Part shown: piece after piece, positions 7,954 to 16,252 of the stretch
How positions within the stretch are numbered: the first letter of the stretch is position 1
Layout: every line of letters starts with the position of its first letter
DNA from: Streptomyces sp. NBC_00425
GTDB lineage: Bacteria; Actinomycetota; Actinomycetes; Streptomycetales; Streptomycetaceae
DNA length: 64,000 nucleotides
Reading direction: 5' to 3'
NCBI RefSeq assembly: GCF_036030735.1
Contig: NZ_CP107928.1
Span: forward strand, 4,588,001-4,652,000
Position numbers and translations under genes: made by a program
The notes under the pieces: model-generated
What the model was told of the DNA's origin: nothing
The model's database searches: none
The model's input: the letters and a program-made list of their open reading frames with translations, nothing else

Positions 7954-8787
7954 ATGCTCTTGGTTGTGGAAAACCACTCCTTGCCCCGCACAGCGGCCTT
8001 CTTTGACCTGGACAAGACGGTCATTGCGAAGTCGAGCACGCTCACCTTCAGCAAGTCCTTCTACCAAGGCGGGCTGATCAACCGTCGGGCGGCCTTGCGC
8101 ACCGCATACGCCCAGTTCGTGTTCCTCGTCGGTGGCATGGACCACGACCAGATGGAACGGACTCGCGAGTACCTGTCCGCCCTCGTCCGCGGCTGGAACG
8201 TCCAGCAGGTGAAGGAGATCGTGGCCGAGACCCTGCACGACCTGATCGATCCGCTGATCTACGACGAGGCGGCCTCGCTGATCGAGGAGCACCACGTCGC
8301 CGGTCGCGACGTGGTGATCGTCTCCACGTCGGGCGCGGAGGTGGTCGAGCCGATCGGCGAGCTGCTCGGGGCGGACCGTGTGGTCGCCACCCGCATGGTC
8401 GTGGGCGAGGACGGCTGCTTCACCGGCGAGGTGGAGTACTACGCGTACGGCCCGACGAAGGCCGAGGCGGTCAAGGAGCTGGCCGTCTCCGAGGGCTACG
8501 ACCTCTCCCGCTGCTACGCCTACAGCGACTCGGCGACCGATCTGCCGATGCTGCAGTCGGTCGGGCATCCGCACGCGGTGAACCCGGACCGGGCGTTGCG
8601 GCGTGAGGCAGTGGCGCGCGGATGGCCGATCCTCGACTTCCACCGGCCGGTGCGGCTCAAGCAGCGGATCCCCGCCTTCTCCGTGCCGCCTCGCCCGGCG
8701 CTCGTCGCCATGGCGGCCGTAGGAGCGGCGGCGGCCACCGCGGGCCTGGTCTGGTACGCCAGCAGGCGGCGGGCGGCGACGGTCTGA
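7954..8787 (+). CDS. HAD-IB family phosphatase (SerB-like) with C-terminal membrane helix
   Basis: Haloacid dehalogenase superfamily hydrolase. Motif I is FFDLDKTVI close to the N-terminus, motif II VIVSTSGA, motif III/IV CYAYSDSATDLPML; the last ~25 residues form a helix (LVAMAAVGAAAATAGLVWYA) and an Arg-rich end, so it is probably tail-anchored. Start set at ATG 7954 (MLLVVENHSLPRTAAF); GTG 7966 is possible, and an upstream in-frame start at 7879 would add an unlikely peptide. Streptomyces homologues are annotated as morphological-differentiation-associated; the substrate is unknown. Confidence 0.85.
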   Translation: MLLVVENHSLPRTAAFFDLDKTVIAKSSTLTFSKSFYQGGLINRRAALRTAYAQFVFLVGGMDHDQMERTREYLSALVRGWNVQQVKEIVAETLHDLIDPLIYDEAASLIEEHHVAGRDVVIVSTSGAEVVEPIGELLGADRVVATRMVVGEDGCFTGEVEYYAYGPTKAEAVKELAVSEGYDLSRCYAYSDSATDLPMLQSVGHPHAVNPDRALRREAVARGWPILDFHRPVRLKQRIPAFSVPPRPALVAMAAVGAAAATAGLVWYASRRRAATV

Positions 8788-8860
8788 GGCTGGTGCCCGG
8801 CGGCGGCGACGGTCTGAGACGGGTGCCCGGCGGCGACGGTCCGAGGCGAGCGCCGAGCTC
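8745..8860. repeat. 27-30 bp tandem repeat spanning the HAD stop codon
   Basis: Three near-copies of a GC-rich unit containing GGCGACGGTCTGAG, the first of which includes the HAD stop TGA (8785-8787); the others end at about 8817 and 8850. The repeat therefore duplicates the gene's last codons and stop into the 3' region. Confidence 0.75.
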
Positions 8861-8948
8861 CGTCCGCAGCGATCGCCCCCGAATCGCGCCGCAATGACCG
8901 TTTCCTTGGAATTCACTGTTGTTTGAGAGTAAAAGTAAAGAACTGGTG

Positions 8949-8976
8949 CCAGGACTTCCGCTTGTCCGGGTCCTGG
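8949..8976 (+). terminator. Hairpin after the HAD gene
   Basis: Stem CCAGGAC (8949-8955) with GTCCTGG (8970-8976), 14-base loop, no U-tract. Possible factor-independent terminator or processing site for the HAD transcript. Confidence 0.4.
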
Positions 8977-9041
8977 AGTACAAAGGACTCAACGGCCCGC
9001 GAGACCAAGGACATCCGAGAGGATCACCTTAATAACGCATT

Positions 9042-9245
9042 TGGCCCCACGGACCGCGCATGAGAACCGGGCACCCACGCGACGTCGACCCGTCGATTAC
9101 GGGCCAGCCGCACCAGGTCACGGGCAAAGTCCCGACCTGATGGGCATATATCGAGGACGCTTGGTAACCGGGTGATCATGCCAGCGGCGGTACGAGGACT
9201 CGTACCGCCGCAACCCTTTGCACGGCCCCCGCGCGGGGCCTTTTT
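9042..9245 (+). ncRNA. Structured RNA locus, candidate 6S-like RNA
   Basis: The stretch between the HAD gene and the Fic-like gene has no plausible ORF but is rich in stems: CCCGT/ACGGG near 9090-9110, CAGGTC/GACCTG around 9115-9145, and a perfect 12-bp stem with a GGAC loop at 9184-9211, ending in a terminator at 9224-9245. GGCCCC near 9043 could also pair with GGGGCC at 9235, a long-range closing stem as in 6S RNA. An AT-rich box (TAATAA, 9030-9035) could be a -10. From memory, the 6S-like RNA of S. coelicolor lies between the orthologues of these two genes. Ends and identity are inferred. Confidence 0.42.
9224..9245 (+). terminator. Rho-independent terminator
   Basis: Stem GGCCCC (9224-9229) with GGGGCC (9235-9240), five-base loop, followed at once by TTTTT (9241-9245). 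One of the few canonical U-tract terminators in this window; it faces plus-strand transcription and supports an RNA gene just before it. Confidence 0.8.
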
Positions 9246-9336
9246 CATGCCCCTGCGCCCACGCGCGCGCGAATGCCGCTACCGCTCCGCATGCCCCGGG
9301 TGTCGTCACCACGCTCCGCGCGCGTGAAGCGTCGCC

Positions 9337-10161
9337 TCACGCCGCTCCCCGCTGCAGCGCCTCGCACACCGCCGTCGACTCGCGGGCGCCCAGCTCCACG
9401 GCCTTGCCGCAGTGGGTGATCCACGCCGCCATGCCGTCCGGGGTGCCGGACACATAGCCGTCCAGGGCCGCGAGGTACGCCGCACGGCCGAGCTCGGCGT
9501 GGCCGACCTCGGCGGGGCAGACCGACTTGGGGTCGAGGCCGCTCCCGATCAGGACGACGCGCTCGGCGGCCCGCGCCACCAGACCGTTGTGGGAGGTGAA
9601 GGGGCGCAGCGCCAGGAGTTCCCCGTGCACGACCGCGGCCGTCACCAGGGCGGGCGCGGACCCTCCCGCGATGATCAGCTCGGACAGACCCTCCAAGCGG
9701 CCGGCCAGCTCGTCCGCGCCCGGCAGCGGCAGTTCGATCAGCGGTTCGTCGACCGCCTCCCCGGCGTGGCGCGGGCGACCGACCTCGTCACCGTCGCTCG
9801 CGGCGGCGACGAGGTGCAGGCGCGCCAGCACCCGTAGGGGCGACTGCCGCCAGATGGACAGCAACTGGCCCGCCTCCGCGGTGAGCCGCAGCGAGGCGCC
9901 CATGACGCGCGCCTCGCCGTCCACACCGAAGTCGCTACGACGGCGCACCTCCTCCAGGGCCCAGTCCGCCCCGGACAGCGCCGCCGAGCCGCGGGCTCCG
10001 CGCAGAGCGGCCTCGGACGTGACCGCGCCGCTGCGGCGGCGCATGACGCGGTGACCGTAGACCCGGTCCACGGCCTTGCGGACGGACTCCACGGACTCGG
10101 CCACTCCGGGCAACGAGCCCAGGGCCGCAAGCGGATCGGCGGACGCGCCTGTCGTACTCAT
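9337..10161 (-). CDS. Fic-fold-related protein with degenerate active-site motif
   Basis: 274 aa, helical. The segment HGELLALRPFTSHNGLVARA (about 9570-9630) matches the frame of the Fic motif HPFxxGNGRxxR but has Arg in place of the catalytic His, and SHNGL where GNGR is expected. This suggests a Fic-like scaffold without AMP-transferase activity. The Streptomyces family is often labelled 'oxidoreductase', for which I see no support. Start set at ATG 10161 (MSTTGASAD); an upstream in-frame start at 10230 would add 23 residues. It is divergent from the CooC-like ATPase gene. Confidence 0.65.
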   Translation of the reverse strand: MSTTGASADPLAALGSLPGVAESVESVRKAVDRVYGHRVMRRRSGAVTSEAALRGARGSAALSGADWALEEVRRRSDFGVDGEARVMGASLRLTAEAGQLLSIWRQSPLRVLARLHLVAAASDGDEVGRPRHAGEAVDEPLIELPLPGADELAGRLEGLSELIIAGGSAPALVTAAVVHGELLALRPFTSHNGLVARAAERVVLIGSGLDPKSVCPAEVGHAELGRAAYLAALDGYVSGTPDGMAAWITHCGKAVELGARESTAVCEALQRGAA

Positions 10162-10262
10162 GAGTACGACACTACGCAACCGGTGCCCGCACCCCACGAA
10201 GGAGTGGTCTTCTTCACGCACTCCTGTCACCTACAGCTATGCGGTCACTACGCTTGGTGAAC

Positions 10263-11249
10263 ATGAAAATTGCTTTCGTCGGGAAGGGCGGCAGCGGCAA
10301 GACGACGCTGTCCTCCCTCTTCATCCGTCACCTCGCCGCCGGCGGCGCACCCGTCATCGCGGTCGACGCGGACATCAACCAGCACCTCGGCCCAGCGCTC
10401 GGCCTCGACGAGTCGGACGCCGCCGCACTGCCCGCGATGGGCGACCGGCTGCCGTTGATCAAGAACTATCTGCGCGGTTCCAATCCCCGTGTCGCCTCGG
10501 CCGAGACGATGATCAAGACGACACCGCCCGGCGAGGGCTCACGTCTGCTGCGGGTGCGCGAGGACAACCCGGTGTACGACGCGTGCGCCCGGTCGGTGGA
10601 ACTCGACGGCGGCGCCGTCCGTTTGATGGTCACGGGGCCTTTCACGGAAGCCGACCTGGGGGTCTCCTGCTACCACTCCAAGACGGGAGCGGTGGAGCTG
10701 TGCCTGAACCACATGGTGGACGGTCGTGACGAGTACGTCGTGGTGGACATGACCGCCGGCTCGGATTCCTTCGCCTCCGGCATGTTCACCCGCTTCGACA
10801 TCACGTTCCTCGTGGCCGAACCGACCCGCAAGGGGGTCTCCGTCTATCGCCAGTACAAGGAGTACGCCCGCGACTTCGGTGTCGAGCTGATGGTCGTCGG
10901 CAACAAGGTGCAGGGCCGGGACGACATCGACTTCCTCCGCGCCGAAGTCGGCGACGACCTGCTCGTGACGGTCGGGCACTCGGACTGGGTGCGTGCGATG
11001 GAGAAGGGCCGGCCGCCCCGGTTCGAGCTCCTCGAGGACGCCAACCGTCACGCCCTGAACCTGTTGCGGACGACCGCCGACTCGGCGTACGGCAAGCGGG
11101 ACTGGGACCGCTACACCCGCCAGATGGTGCACTTCCACCTCAAGAACGCCGAGTCCTGGGGCAACGAACGCACCGGGGCCGACCTGGCGGCGCAGGTCGA
11201 CCCCGACTTCGTCCTGGGGGAAGGCGTCACCGCCGCAGCCTCCGTGTGA
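10263..11249 (+). CDS. CooC/MinD-family P-loop ATPase
   Basis: 328 aa. The N-terminus MKIAFVGKGGSGKTTLSSLF holds a deviant Walker A with the signature lysine of the MinD/ArsA/CooC group, followed by VIAVDADINQHLGPALG. Start at ATG 10263, eight codons after the first in-frame ATG, because family members begin directly at this strand. CooC-type proteins help insert metals in enzymes; here no metalloenzyme partner is adjacent, so the target is unknown. It is transcribed away from the Fic-like gene and towards the lipoprotein gene. Confidence 0.75.
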   Translation: MKIAFVGKGGSGKTTLSSLFIRHLAAGGAPVIAVDADINQHLGPALGLDESDAAALPAMGDRLPLIKNYLRGSNPRVASAETMIKTTPPGEGSRLLRVREDNPVYDACARSVELDGGAVRLMVTGPFTEADLGVSCYHSKTGAVELCLNHMVDGRDEYVVVDMTAGSDSFASGMFTRFDITFLVAEPTRKGVSVYRQYKEYARDFGVELMVVGNKVQGRDDIDFLRAEVGDDLLVTVGHSDWVRAMEKGRPPRFELLEDANRHALNLLRTTADSAYGKRDWDRYTRQMVHFHLKNAESWGNERTGADLAAQVDPDFVLGEGVTAAASV

Positions 11250-11270
11250 CGGAGACGACCGCTCCCCTTC

Positions 11271-11298
11271 GGCAGGCGCCTCGTCGGCGGCGCCTGCC
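11271..11298. terminator. Bidirectional terminator between convergent genes
   Basis: Perfect 10-bp stem GGCAGGCGCC (11271-11280) with GGCGCCTGCC (11289-11298), eight-base loop, between the ATPase stop (11249) and the lipoprotein stop (11345). No U-tract on either strand, as is common in Streptomyces. Confidence 0.65.
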
Positions 11299-11344
11299 GT
11301 GACCGGCGGCACCCGTGCCGGCCGGCGTCGGCCGTCCTCGTCGG

Positions 11345-12625
11345 CTACTGCCTCGCCGCCGGCGCCCCGGGCACTCCCTTGGGGGCCGGAGCCGGGTGGC
11401 CGGAGAGGAAGGACGCCCAGCCCTGCTTCGGGGCCTCGCCCACGTCCAGGGTGCGCATCCTGGCGAGGACCGCCGGGTCCTGGGCGTCCAGCCAGTCGGC
11501 CAACTGCCGGAAGGACACGCAGCGCACGTCGGGTTTGTTGCAGACGTGCTCGACGACCTGCTCGACGGCGCGCATGTACGTGCCGCCGTTCCAGGACTCG
11601 AAGTGGTTGCCGATGATCAGCGGCGCGCGGTTGCCGTCATAGGCCCGGTCGAAGCCCTTGAGCAGGCTCTCGCGCATCTGGTCGCCCCAGTAGGCGAACT
11701 TGGCCCGGTCGCCCTGGGTGGCGGTGCCGGACTGGTTGACCATGTAGTTGTAGTCCATGGTGAGCTGCTCGTAGCGGTGGCCGGGGAAGGGCACGAGCTG
11801 CATCGAGAGGTCCCACAGGCCCTGCTTCTTGGCGGGCCAGACCTGGTTGTTGACGCCGCTGGTGTCGTAGCGGAAGCCGAGCCTGCGCGCGGCCGTCATG
11901 AAGTTCTTCTGGCCCTCGAGGCAGGGCGTGCGCGCGCCGACGAGCTCCTTGTCGTAGTCGAAGGGCAGCGGGGCCGCTTTCTTCATGCCGGTGTTGGTCT
12001 TCCAGGTCTTGACGAACTGTTTGGCCTGGTCGATCTCGTCCTTCCACTCCTCGACGGACCACTCGCCGACGCCGCCGTTCTTGCCGCAGAAGTGGCCGTT
12101 GAAGTGGGTTCCGATCTCGTTGCCCTCCAGCCACGCCAGGCGCAGCTGCTTCACGGTGTCGGCGATGCCCTGCTCGTCGTTGAACCCGATGTCCGAGCGG
12201 CCCGGCGAATGCTGCGGCGGCTTGTACAGGTCGGCCTTCTCCCCCGGCAGCATGTACACGCCGCTGAGGAAGTAGGTCATGGTCGCGTGGTTGTCCCTGG
12301 CGACCTTGCGGAAGTGGGAGAACAGCTTCTGGCTGTCCTCGCCGGCGCCGTCCCAGGAGAAGACCACGAACTGTGGCGGCTTCTGGCCCGGCTTCAGGCG
12401 TTCGGCTCTGGGCAGGTGGGGCTGCGCTCCGGTGTACGCGGTGGAGCCGTCGCCGATCAGCCTGACGAGGCTCTTGGGCGCCGGAGCCGGCTTCGCCTTC
12501 TCCGCCCCCGCAACCCCTTCCTCGGAGCCATGGGAACCACCGGTTCCCGTGGCGCAACCGGCGAGCGATGCGGCTACGGCCGCGGCGACCACTGCGCCTA
12601 CGGCGATCCTCTGGGTGGCGGCCAT
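11345..12625 (-). CDS. Secreted lipoprotein, polysaccharide-deacetylase-like (NodB fold)
   Basis: 426 aa from ATG 12625, preceded by AAGGTGG at good spacing. The N-terminus is a lipoprotein signal peptide with lipobox SLAGC, so it is anchored on the outer face of the membrane. The body has FVVFSWDGAGED (an aspartate in the place of NodB motif 1) and GNEIGTHFNGHFCG (HxxGH, like the metal-binding motif 2), followed by a Tyr/Trp-rich C-terminal half. It may deacetylate or bind a cell-wall or extracellular polysaccharide; substrate unknown. Confidence 0.7.
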   Translation of the reverse strand: MAATQRIAVGAVVAAAVAASLAGCATGTGGSHGSEEGVAGAEKAKPAPAPKSLVRLIGDGSTAYTGAQPHLPRAERLKPGQKPPQFVVFSWDGAGEDSQKLFSHFRKVARDNHATMTYFLSGVYMLPGEKADLYKPPQHSPGRSDIGFNDEQGIADTVKQLRLAWLEGNEIGTHFNGHFCGKNGGVGEWSVEEWKDEIDQAKQFVKTWKTNTGMKKAAPLPFDYDKELVGARTPCLEGQKNFMTAARRLGFRYDTSGVNNQVWPAKKQGLWDLSMQLVPFPGHRYEQLTMDYNYMVNQSGTATQGDRAKFAYWGDQMRESLLKGFDRAYDGNRAPLIIGNHFESWNGGTYMRAVEQVVEHVCNKPDVRCVSFRQLADWLDAQDPAVLARMRTLDVGEAPKQGWASFLSGHPAPAPKGVPGAPAARQ

Positions 12626-12961
12626 GTTCCGCCCACCTTCTTCCTTCTCTCGGCCAACGCCGACGACGGCGTTCTCTGACGACGCGCCGGAACGAGCCGA
12701 CGGCGCCGTCAAGATCGCATGAGACCGAGAGGGAATTAATACGACAAGCCGATGAAAAGACCACTTCACCCTTTTAGGCGAACTCCTGCCCTATTTGCCG
12801 CAAAAATCCATGCTTGACCTTTACTCTGCATTACGATTCGTTTACCGAGCGTTGAAATTCATCCCGCCGCTGCACGCCGTGACCCACGGCCGCGACCGCC
12901 CCCGCCACAGCCGGGGGACCACCTGTTCCGCGACCGCGCTGCCCCGGAGGAGACGGGAACC
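12626..12961. promoter_or_regulatory. AT-rich divergent promoter region
   Basis: 335 bases between the lipoprotein gene and the SulP-carbonic anhydrase gene. The stretch 12730-12870 is the most AT-rich in the neighbourhood, with TTGACC at 12814 and TACGAT at 12832, although their 12-base spacing is too short for one ordinary promoter. An AGGAG before 12962 is the ribosome site of the plus-strand gene. Confidence 0.45.
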
Positions 12962-15823
12962 ATGTCCGCCTGCGTCCCCACCCGCACCACCGCCCACTCG
13001 ACGCACACGAAGCGCGTCCAGCAGCCCCACAGTCCGCCACCGCCCCCTCGTCGCCGCTTCCGTGTCGCGGGCGCCGACGTGTCCGCCTCGATCGCGGTGT
13101 TCCTGATCGCCCTGCCGCTGTCCCTCGGCATCGCCCTCGCCACCGGCGCGCCCCTTCAGGCCGGCCTCGTGGCCGCCGCCGTGGGCGGGATCGTCGCCGG
13201 CTGGATCGGCGGGTCGCCGCTCCAGGTCAGCGGCCCCGCGGCGGGTCTGACCGTCGTCACCGCCGATCTCATCCAGCGCTACGGATGGCGGACGACCTGC
13301 GCCATCACCGTCCTCGCCGGACTCGCCCAACTGGGCCTCGGCTGCCTGCGCGTGGCGCGCACGGCCCTCGCGGTCAGTCCCGCCATCGTGCACGGCATGC
13401 TCGCCGGCATCGGCGTCACCATCGCCGTAGCCCAGCTCCATGTCGTCCTCGGCGGCAACCCGCAGAGCTCCGTCCTCGACAACCTGCGCAGTCTGCCGCC
13501 CCAGTTGGCCCACCTGCACCCGTCGGCCGTCGTCGTGAGCGCGCTGACGCTGGCCCTGCTGCTGCTCTGGCCGCGTATCCCCGGCCGGGCGGGGCGTCTG
13601 CTCAACAAGGTGCCCGCCGCACTGGTCGCGGTCACCGGCGCCACCACGATGGCCGCGCTCGCCGGCCTCACCCTGCCGAAGGTCGACCTGCCGTCCTGGA
13701 GTAGTCACGCCCTGGCCGGGCTCCCCGAGGGACCGGTGCTCGGGCTGGTGGCCGCCGTCCTCACCACCACGCTCGTCTGCAGTGTCCAGTCGCTGCTCGG
13801 AGCGGTCGCCGTGGACAAGATGATCGCCACCCGGCCCGGCCTGCTCGGCTCCCGCTCCGCCCGCGTCGGCCGCTCCGATCTGGACCGCGAGCTGCTCGGC
13901 CAGGGCGCGGCCAACATCGTCTCCGGCGCACTCGGCGGACTCCCGGTCGCGGGCGTTGCCGTGCGCAGCTCGGCGAACGTCCGAGCCGGTGCCGTGAGCC
14001 GGAACTCCACGATGCTGCACGGCGTTCTCGTAGTAGTCGCCGCGCTGCTGATGGTCCCGATCCTGGATCTCATCCCGCTCGCCTCACTCGCCGCCCTGGT
14101 GATGGCCGTCGGCATCCAGATGGTGTCCCTGCACCACATTCGCACGGTGACGCGCCACCGAGAGGTACTGGTGTACGCCGTCACCACCCTCGCAGTGGTG
14201 GTCCTCGGCGTCCTCGAAGGCGTGGCCCTCGGCATCGCCGTGGCCGTCGCGGTGGCCCTGCACCGCCTCGCCCGCACCCGCATCACGCACCATGAGAAGG
14301 AAGGAGCCCATCACGTACAGGTCAGAGGCCAGTTGACGTTCCTCGCGGTGCCGCGGCTCAGCCGCATCCTGCACCTCGTCCCCCAAGGAACCCATGTCGT
14401 GGTCGAGTTGGACGGCTCCTTCATGGATCACGCCGCCTACGAGTCACTGCAGCACTGGCAGAAGACGCACACCGCACACGGCGGCTCGGTCGACCTGACC
14501 GGACGGCGCTCCGCCTTCGGGGGCAGAGTCCTCGAGGCTGCCGTCGCCGAAGGCGCCGGCCACGGCCAGGAAGCGGGCACGGCCCTCGCCGACTGCCGCT
14601 GCCGACCCTGGACGCCTTGGCGCAACCACCAGTGCGAGCAACCGCGTTCCGCTCCCCTGTCACTCGACCACGGTGCCGGGGACGGTGCGGACGGTGGCTT
14701 GGGCGGCGGTACCGGCAGCGGTACGGCCGGCATGTCCGGCAGCTCGGAGTCGACACCGGCGGCCGGGCAGCCGGTCGGAGGGCACGGCGAGCCGCTGCAC
14801 GGTGAACCGACGCATGGCGAACCAACGCATGACGAACCACCGCATGGCGAACCGGTTCACGGCCTCACGCGCGACAGTGAATCCGACGGGTCGGCGGCCG
14901 GAGCCGGGGCCGACGAGGCCCGGCCGGGGTTCGACGGGCCCGCCGATGCCGACGGCATTCCCGAGGTCGGCAGTGTTCCCGGCAACGGCGCCTCCGCCCG
15001 CACCGGGAGGTCCGCTGACGGCCACGCAGACGCCTGGGCCCGCCGGACCGCCGGGACCGCCGGCACCGGCGGAGCCGTGGGGTCCGGGAGCGGAACCGAG
15101 GCGCGGACGTCCGGGCCGAGCGCACGTCGGCTCGTCCGTGGGATCAGCGCGTTCCAGCGCAACACCGCGCCGCTGGTGCGGGGCGAGCTGGCTCGACTGG
15201 CGCGGGAGGGGCAGCAGCCGTCCCAGCTGTTCCTCGCCTGCGCCGACTCACGACTGGTCACGTCGATGATCACCTCCAGTGGTCCAGGCGACCTGTTCGT
15301 GGTGCGCAATGTGGGCAACCTGGTGCCCCCGCCCGGCGAGGACAGCGGGGACGACTCGGTGGCCGCCGCGATCGAGTACGCGGTGGACGTGCTGAACGTG
15401 CGGTCCATCACGGTGTGCGGGCACTCGGGGTGCGGAGCCATGCAGGCGCTGCTCACCTGCGAGCCCGGCGCGGCACGCACTCCACTGAGACGGTGGCTGC
15501 GGCACGGCCTGCCGAGCCTGGAGCGGATGGCCGACGCCGGCCGTCCGGTCGCCCGGCTGGCCGGACGGGCCGCGGCGGACACGGTCGAGCAGCTGTGCCT
15601 GACCAACGTCGTCCAGCAACTGGAGCACCTGCGGACGCACCCGTCCGTGACTCGGGCGCTGCAGGCCGGGGCGCTGGAGTTGCACGGCCTGTACTTCCAC
15701 GTCGGCGAAGCGCAGACGTATCTGCTCACCGAGGCCGGGCAGGGCGACGGCGAGGTCTTCGACCACGTGGGGGTGACGGATGCAGGGGTGTCGGACGCAG
15801 GAGTGACCGACGTGTCCGCCTGA
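12962..15823 (+). CDS. SulP anion transporter fused to beta-carbonic anhydrase
   Basis: 953 aa in three parts. Residues ~30-440 are a SulP permease with ten or more membrane helices; ~445-520 looks like a STAS domain (HHVQVRGQLTFLAVPRL, VVVELDGSF). A disordered linker (~540-715) follows, with HGEPT-type pentapeptide repeats. The rest is a beta-class carbonic anhydrase with the zinc ligands CADSR (about residue 759) and GHSGCGAM (about 820). SulP-CA fusions are known and are thought to move bicarbonate with interconversion of CO2 and bicarbonate at the membrane. Start at ATG 12962 with AGGAG ten bases upstream. The end carries short GVTDAGVSDAG repeats. Confidence 0.9.
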   Translation: MSACVPTRTTAHSTHTKRVQQPHSPPPPPRRRFRVAGADVSASIAVFLIALPLSLGIALATGAPLQAGLVAAAVGGIVAGWIGGSPLQVSGPAAGLTVVTADLIQRYGWRTTCAITVLAGLAQLGLGCLRVARTALAVSPAIVHGMLAGIGVTIAVAQLHVVLGGNPQSSVLDNLRSLPPQLAHLHPSAVVVSALTLALLLLWPRIPGRAGRLLNKVPAALVAVTGATTMAALAGLTLPKVDLPSWSSHALAGLPEGPVLGLVAAVLTTTLVCSVQSLLGAVAVDKMIATRPGLLGSRSARVGRSDLDRELLGQGAANIVSGALGGLPVAGVAVRSSANVRAGAVSRNSTMLHGVLVVVAALLMVPILDLIPLASLAALVMAVGIQMVSLHHIRTVTRHREVLVYAVTTLAVVVLGVLEGVALGIAVAVAVALHRLARTRITHHEKEGAHHVQVRGQLTFLAVPRLSRILHLVPQGTHVVVELDGSFMDHAAYESLQHWQKTHTAHGGSVDLTGRRSAFGGRVLEAAVAEGAGHGQEAGTALADCRCRPWTPWRNHQCEQPRSAPLSLDHGAGDGADGGLGGGTGSGTAGMSGSSESTPAAGQPVGGHGEPLHGEPTHGEPTHDEPPHGEPVHGLTRDSESDGSAAGAGADEARPGFDGPADADGIPEVGSVPGNGASARTGRSADGHADAWARRTAGTAGTGGAVGSGSGTEARTSGPSARRLVRGISAFQRNTAPLVRGELARLAREGQQPSQLFLACADSRLVTSMITSSGPGDLFVVRNVGNLVPPPGEDSGDDSVAAAIEYAVDVLNVRSITVCGHSGCGAMQALLTCEPGAARTPLRRWLRHGLPSLERMADAGRPVARLAGRAAADTVEQLCLTNVVQQLEHLRTHPSVTRALQAGALELHGLYFHVGEAQTYLLTEAGQGDGEVFDHVGVTDAGVSDAGVTDVSA
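14785..14870. repeat. 15-bp repeats in the SulP-CA linker
   Basis: Six or so imperfect 15-base units such as GGCGAACCAACGCAT, coding for HGEPT, HDEPP and HGEPV. They lengthen the flexible linker between transporter and anhydrase without changing frame. Confidence 0.8.
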
Positions 15824-15856
15824 GCCTCGACGCGCATACGTCAACACACCGCGCAC

Positions 15857-15890
15857 CGTTGCCCTTCCGGACTCGGACGGGAGGGCAACG
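15857..15890 (+). terminator. Hairpin after SulP-CA
   Basis: 13-bp stem with one G-T pair (CGTTGCCCTTCCG at 15857-15869, CGGGAGGGCAACG at 15878-15890), eight-base loop, 34 bases after the stop. The remaining ~300 bases to the acsA leader ORF hold no gene. Confidence 0.6.
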
Positions 15891-16096
15891 GCCCCTGCGG
15901 AGAGGGGCGGGCGGTGTGAGAGGCGTTACACCCGCTGAACTCCTTCCGCTCCGTGTCCGTGGGTACGGATGACCCCTGGCTCACCGTGGCGGGGGCGAGC
16001 ACCTCGTGTCACCCCGGCCCGCCCCGATACCGACCCCGTCCCGGCCTCCGTCCCGGCCCCCCGCCCGCGACCCGGACGCTCCACCCGGTCCCGGAC

Positions 16097-16108
16097 AGGT
16101 CTAAACCA
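16097..16108. promoter_or_regulatory. Palindromic operator-like site upstream of acsA
   Basis: AGGTCTAAACCA at 16097-16108 is close to the GntR/DasR-type palindrome TGGTCTAGACCA (10 of 12 positions). It lies about 95 bases upstream of the acsA leader ORF, in an otherwise GC-rich stretch, followed by AATTATTC. The regulator is inferred from the match only. Confidence 0.4.
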
Positions 16109-16201
16109 ATTATTCGTCGGCCCTTGTCACCGGCCCCTCGGGTCTGATGAGCTGTGGCCTGGGACACAACGGACACGGACACCCTTCGAGAGGGAGATGT
16201 C

Positions 16202-16252
16202 GTGAACAACGAAAGCCTGGCCAACCTGCTGGGGGAGGAGAGTGGCGTATGA
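16202..16252 (+). CDS. Leader mini-ORF overlapping acsA
   Basis: 16-residue frame from GTG 16202, with AGGGAG five bases upstream, ending at a TGA that overlaps the acsA ATG (ATGA, 16249-16252). Its peptide, [16 protein letters not shown], resembles the AcsA N-terminus [17 protein letters not shown], and the DNA shares CCAACCTGCT at 16221 and 16271, 50 bases apart. The arrangement looks like a tandem duplication of the start region that put the old start out of frame, leaving a coupled leader. The GGGGGAGGAG inside it is the acsA ribosome site. Confidence 0.55.
   Translation: MNNESLANLLGEESGV

Noticed and set aside
12814..12837. Promoter from TTGACC and TACGAT
   Set aside because: Spacing of 12 bases is too short for a sigma-70-type promoter.
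16147..16248. Upstream in-frame start for acsA
   Set aside because: The ribosome site and the homologous N-terminus both point to 16249.
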